Origin: Candolleomyces eurysporus
Taxonomy: Eukaryota; Basidiomycota; Agaricomycetes; Agaricales; Psathyrellaceae
Assembly: GCA_027579435.1 (NCBI GenBank)
Contig: JANBPK010000786.1
Location: 2,918-66,917 of the forward strand
Length of the DNA: 64,000 nucleotides
Direction: 5' to 3'
Part shown: positions 61,114-64,000 of the stretch, piece after piece
Position numbering within the stretch: the first letter of the stretch is position 1
Layout of the letters: the number at the start of each line of letters is the position of its first letter
Program-made: the position numbers and the translations under genes
The notes under the pieces: generated by a model
The model's input: only the letters and a program-made list of their open reading frames with translations
The model's database searches: none
Told to the model about the DNA's origin: nothing

Positions 61114-64000
61114 TTATCGATCGGCATGTAGCGTTGACAAGCTTTTCAGCTGTTTCATGACCTGCGAAAGACGAGGGTAAGTAAAGACTCGCTACTGGCG
61201 AAGGAGAACCCACCTCTTCCAACTTGTCCATACGCTCCTGCAGATCCAGATGTCTCTGTATACCAGGATTCTCGCGAGCAAAGTCGACAATTTCTTTCCT
61301 GTCCAGACCATGCAACAACCTCGAATCGATTTCTCGAGGGAACTGTATTAGACTCGATTCAGTTTATCATTGTGCGTGAAAGAGAAGATTATTCAGACCT
61401 GATAGNAAAAAGTGCTCCAGCAGCTCGATGTCGATGAATAGAGAGGAAGTGTAAGCCAACTTGTCGGCGACGGCGTTCAAGAACGCTTCGGGGCAGAAAG
61501 TTTCGCTCGGAGGACCGGCTTTACACACTTTAGAATTCAAGGCAGCCAGTCGCAGTTTCAGGATGTGGAGTCGTTCGCTGTACATCATGGCAACACGAGC
61601 TATACAGGACAACGTTTGAACGAAAGTTCAATCAACCAGAATGAGAGAACCTACCATCCAAAATTTGTGCGGGTGGGTACCGATACGATTCTGGCGAATC
61701 ATTAGCCTTGAGCTCCTGCCTGAGCGTCGATGACGATGACGATGCCTCCTCAGCACCACTGCTGTTGCCAACAATTTCCAACATCTTCGCTACCTTCTCT
61801 TTCGCCCTCTGCATCTCCTTTGCCTCCAAGGTCTTCACATGCGCAACCAAATCACCGAGTCTCCGACCGCCGCCCACTGTATTCTCGATGTCCTTAAGNT
61901 TTTTTCTCGCAAGCTGCCAACTCCTTCTTGTACATTTCCAGAGCCCTTTCCCTCCCCGCTTCCCACTCCTTCTGTTCTACCTCCACGTCGTGCTTGAACG
62001 GCTTTATGCAGTTCTCAACCTGATCACTCGTCACCCTTCTCCTATCCCTCAAAATTCTATCGCTGAGCTTAATCAACATCTCCGCTGCCCCCGGGTGATA
62101 ATTGAACGGCTCCTCATTCACTATCGAACCGATCAACAACCTCAACCCATCTACGACCAAGCACGTCGAGTCCCTTCCAACCCCTGACTTTGTCAAAAGG
62201 CTCGAAGCAGCCTCCAGTTTGTGGTTCCAGTAAGGTTCCAAATCCTCTGGCTTCGGATCCTGACCCAACGGACCCAGCTCTGGAGCCCTCTTATCCAGCC
62301 AATAAAGCTCCTCAAGGACGTCCATCACCTTGTCCTCCAGCACGCTCTTCAACTTGGCGCGGACAATGGGCCGCTTGAAATCTTCCGCGGCCTTCTGGAA
62401 TCGTGACTTGAGATGGTCCATCGTCTCTGAGACGTACCATTCAGGCGAAATCCTCCGGTCGCTATACTGGACTTTGAATCGGTGCGCAGTCTCATCTAGC
62501 TCGAGTTGGACGGCATCCGTAATGCCATGTAAAGATGAGGCCATGAACGACTCCAAAACCTCCATCAACCTCCTCCTCAACGTATCCGTCCCAACCATCA
62601 TCGCACTCTTCCCTCCTCCCCCAAACACATCCGCATGCTCCTTGAAATACTCGCTCTCACTCCTCCTCGCAGCCAACGCATTCGTTTCTCCCTTCCCAGG
62701 TGTGCCACTAGCCTTCGCAATAACACCCACATACCCAAGATGCAACGGATACCTATTCCCCGTTAAAATCCCCGCACCCTGCTCCGGACTGACCAGATCC
62801 ATCCTGGTCACAACCCCAATCGTCCTCAAGCCTAGGGGATCCACCTTCCTACTCGTCCTCAATGCAGGCGAATTCGCCAAATCCACATCCGCCGCACACA
62901 CCGCCAAGATAATATTCGGCTCCCTGATATACTTCTCACACAACCCCGCGATCTGCGGTTGGTCGGAGCTCGAGGTCTGGACGTGACCTGGAAGGTCGAT
63001 GAGGGTGAGGTCAGGGACGTTGGGGGAGTAGATTCGCAAGTGTATAGGGTCGTTAGAGACGGCTTCGTTAGATGGGACGGGGAGATTGAGGTCGGTGAGG
63101 GTGCGTTGGATGTCGGAGAAGTTGGTTAGCTTCCCAATTCCGAGTCCTGGGAATTCGCCGTATTCGATGGGAGCGGTCTGGCCTGGTTTCGCGGGTGTAT
63201 GGATGAGGGTGAGTTCGATGGGCCGGCAGGTTACGATGTTGTTTCCCCTGCGGGTAATAATGATTAAGTTGGTTATTCGGGGAGAGGGAAACTTGGAGAT
63301 AAAACGTACTTTGGCAAAAACTCGTGACCGACAATAGCTTCGAGCACCAAGCTCTTCCCCGAACTCTGGCTCCCGATAACAACGATGCTCGGCAACTTGA
63401 GCGCGTCGCTTTGGTCGATGCTAAGCAGCATACTCCGAATTTCAATGAGCTTCTTCGTCAAATGCATCGAGCCATTATCGATGATTGTCTGGTCCTTCCC
63501 GTCGTGAGCTGAAGACATGGTCCCGGCAACGGGAGCAGCGAGAGTCATAGCCGCAGCGTCTCCCTTCGGCGACTTGTTGTTAGGCTCTCCTCCTTCCCCA
63601 TCTCCGTTTTTCTTATTCTGCATAGACGATAACAGGTCTTTCAGCAACTGAGGAGTTTCGACAACAGGCAACTCCGGGAGCTTGAGGTCGGCGAGTTTGG
63701 ACGTGATAGCTGACACCCCATCCGAAGCAGTCGAGAAAATGCCTTTAGCAGTATTCCGAGCGGTGTTCACCCACGCGTCCGTTTGCCTTCTTANCCCCTA
63801 CAAGCATCTAGCATAAGCATCAGAACATAACTTGGTAGGTGGGTCCTTTGCTCACCATCAAACTTGTAATTCGCATAGGCAAACACTCCAGCACCGGCAG
63901 TGGCTCCAGCAATAGGCAACCTAAACCTAATCACCATCTTCGGTATAGTGCTGGTGCTGGACGAGATGGCTCTTGCGTGCACATTTCGCAACGCCGAAGC
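61114..64000 (-). CDS. MGM1: Mitochondrial inner-membrane dynamin Mgm1/OPA1 (5' partial)
   Basis: Large GTPase for inner-membrane fusion and cristae shape. The gene enters from the right edge without its start codon. The first visible residues ([20 protein letters not shown]) look like the end of a mitochondrial presequence. Next is a hydrophobic Gly/Ala-rich anchor ([20 protein letters not shown]) and a linker ([20 protein letters not shown]). The GTPase domain has G1 [33 protein letters not shown]3 LIDLPG and G4 VVTRMD. Then come the dynamin middle region ([40 protein letters not shown]), [60 protein letters not shown] and the GED-like C-terminus ending [17 protein letters not shown]. About 900 residues in all, normal for the family. 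Confidence 0.93.

Overview
The window is nuclear DNA of a filamentous basidiomycete, most probably an Agaricomycete. The genes are cut by many introns of about 45-75 nt with GT(AAGT/GAGT)...(C)TAAC...AG signals, promoters are pyrimidine-rich, and the protein set (PAN3, Cid1-type nucleotidyltransferase, LSm7, Kap95, GAPDH, MDH, APC permease, Mgm1, a small Agaricomycete-type SILKR protein) is typically fungal. The genus cannot be fixed from sequence alone; a Rhizoctonia-like fungus would fit but is a guess. The assembly carries many N; at least two N sit exactly where removing one base restores a reading frame, so single-base indel errors are present.

Left part (1-17 kb) is dense with intact genes: an Ish1-repeat stress protein (-), PAN3 (-), a Cid1-family RNA nucleotidyltransferase (+), LSM7 (-) and the importin-beta KAP95 (+). 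PAN3, the Cid1-like enzyme and LSm7 act in consecutive steps of cytoplasmic mRNA decay (deadenylation, 3' uridylation, U-tail binding with decapping) and lie within about 11 kb. LSM7 and KAP95 are divergent with 188 bp between start codons. From 17 to 21.6 kb there is a pyrimidine-rich 3' region and a few uncertain fragments, one of them F-box-like.

The 21.9-26.0 kb part holds two convergent central-metabolism genes, GAPDH (+) and malate dehydrogenase (-). Both contain extremely short exons (5 nt and 8 nt); MDH and LSM7 each use a GC-AG intron.

From 26 to 56 kb only one gene is convincingly intact (a conserved small hypothetical protein at 37.2-37.9 kb, -). The rest is gene-poor. Several stretches there (41.9-44.1, 49.5-51.7, 52.6-54.9 kb) keep long protein-like frames and proper splice signals but are interrupted by in-frame TGA/TAG/TAA codons, as expected of decaying genes. 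One of these carries a 93-bp tandem repeat that stays in frame. Right end (56-64 kb): an APC-superfamily amino-acid/choline-type permease (-) and the mitochondrial dynamin MGM1 (-, its 5' end runs out of the window).

Gene models were built by eye from reading frames and splice consensus. Outer CDS limits are good for the named genes; individual exon borders are given only where checked.
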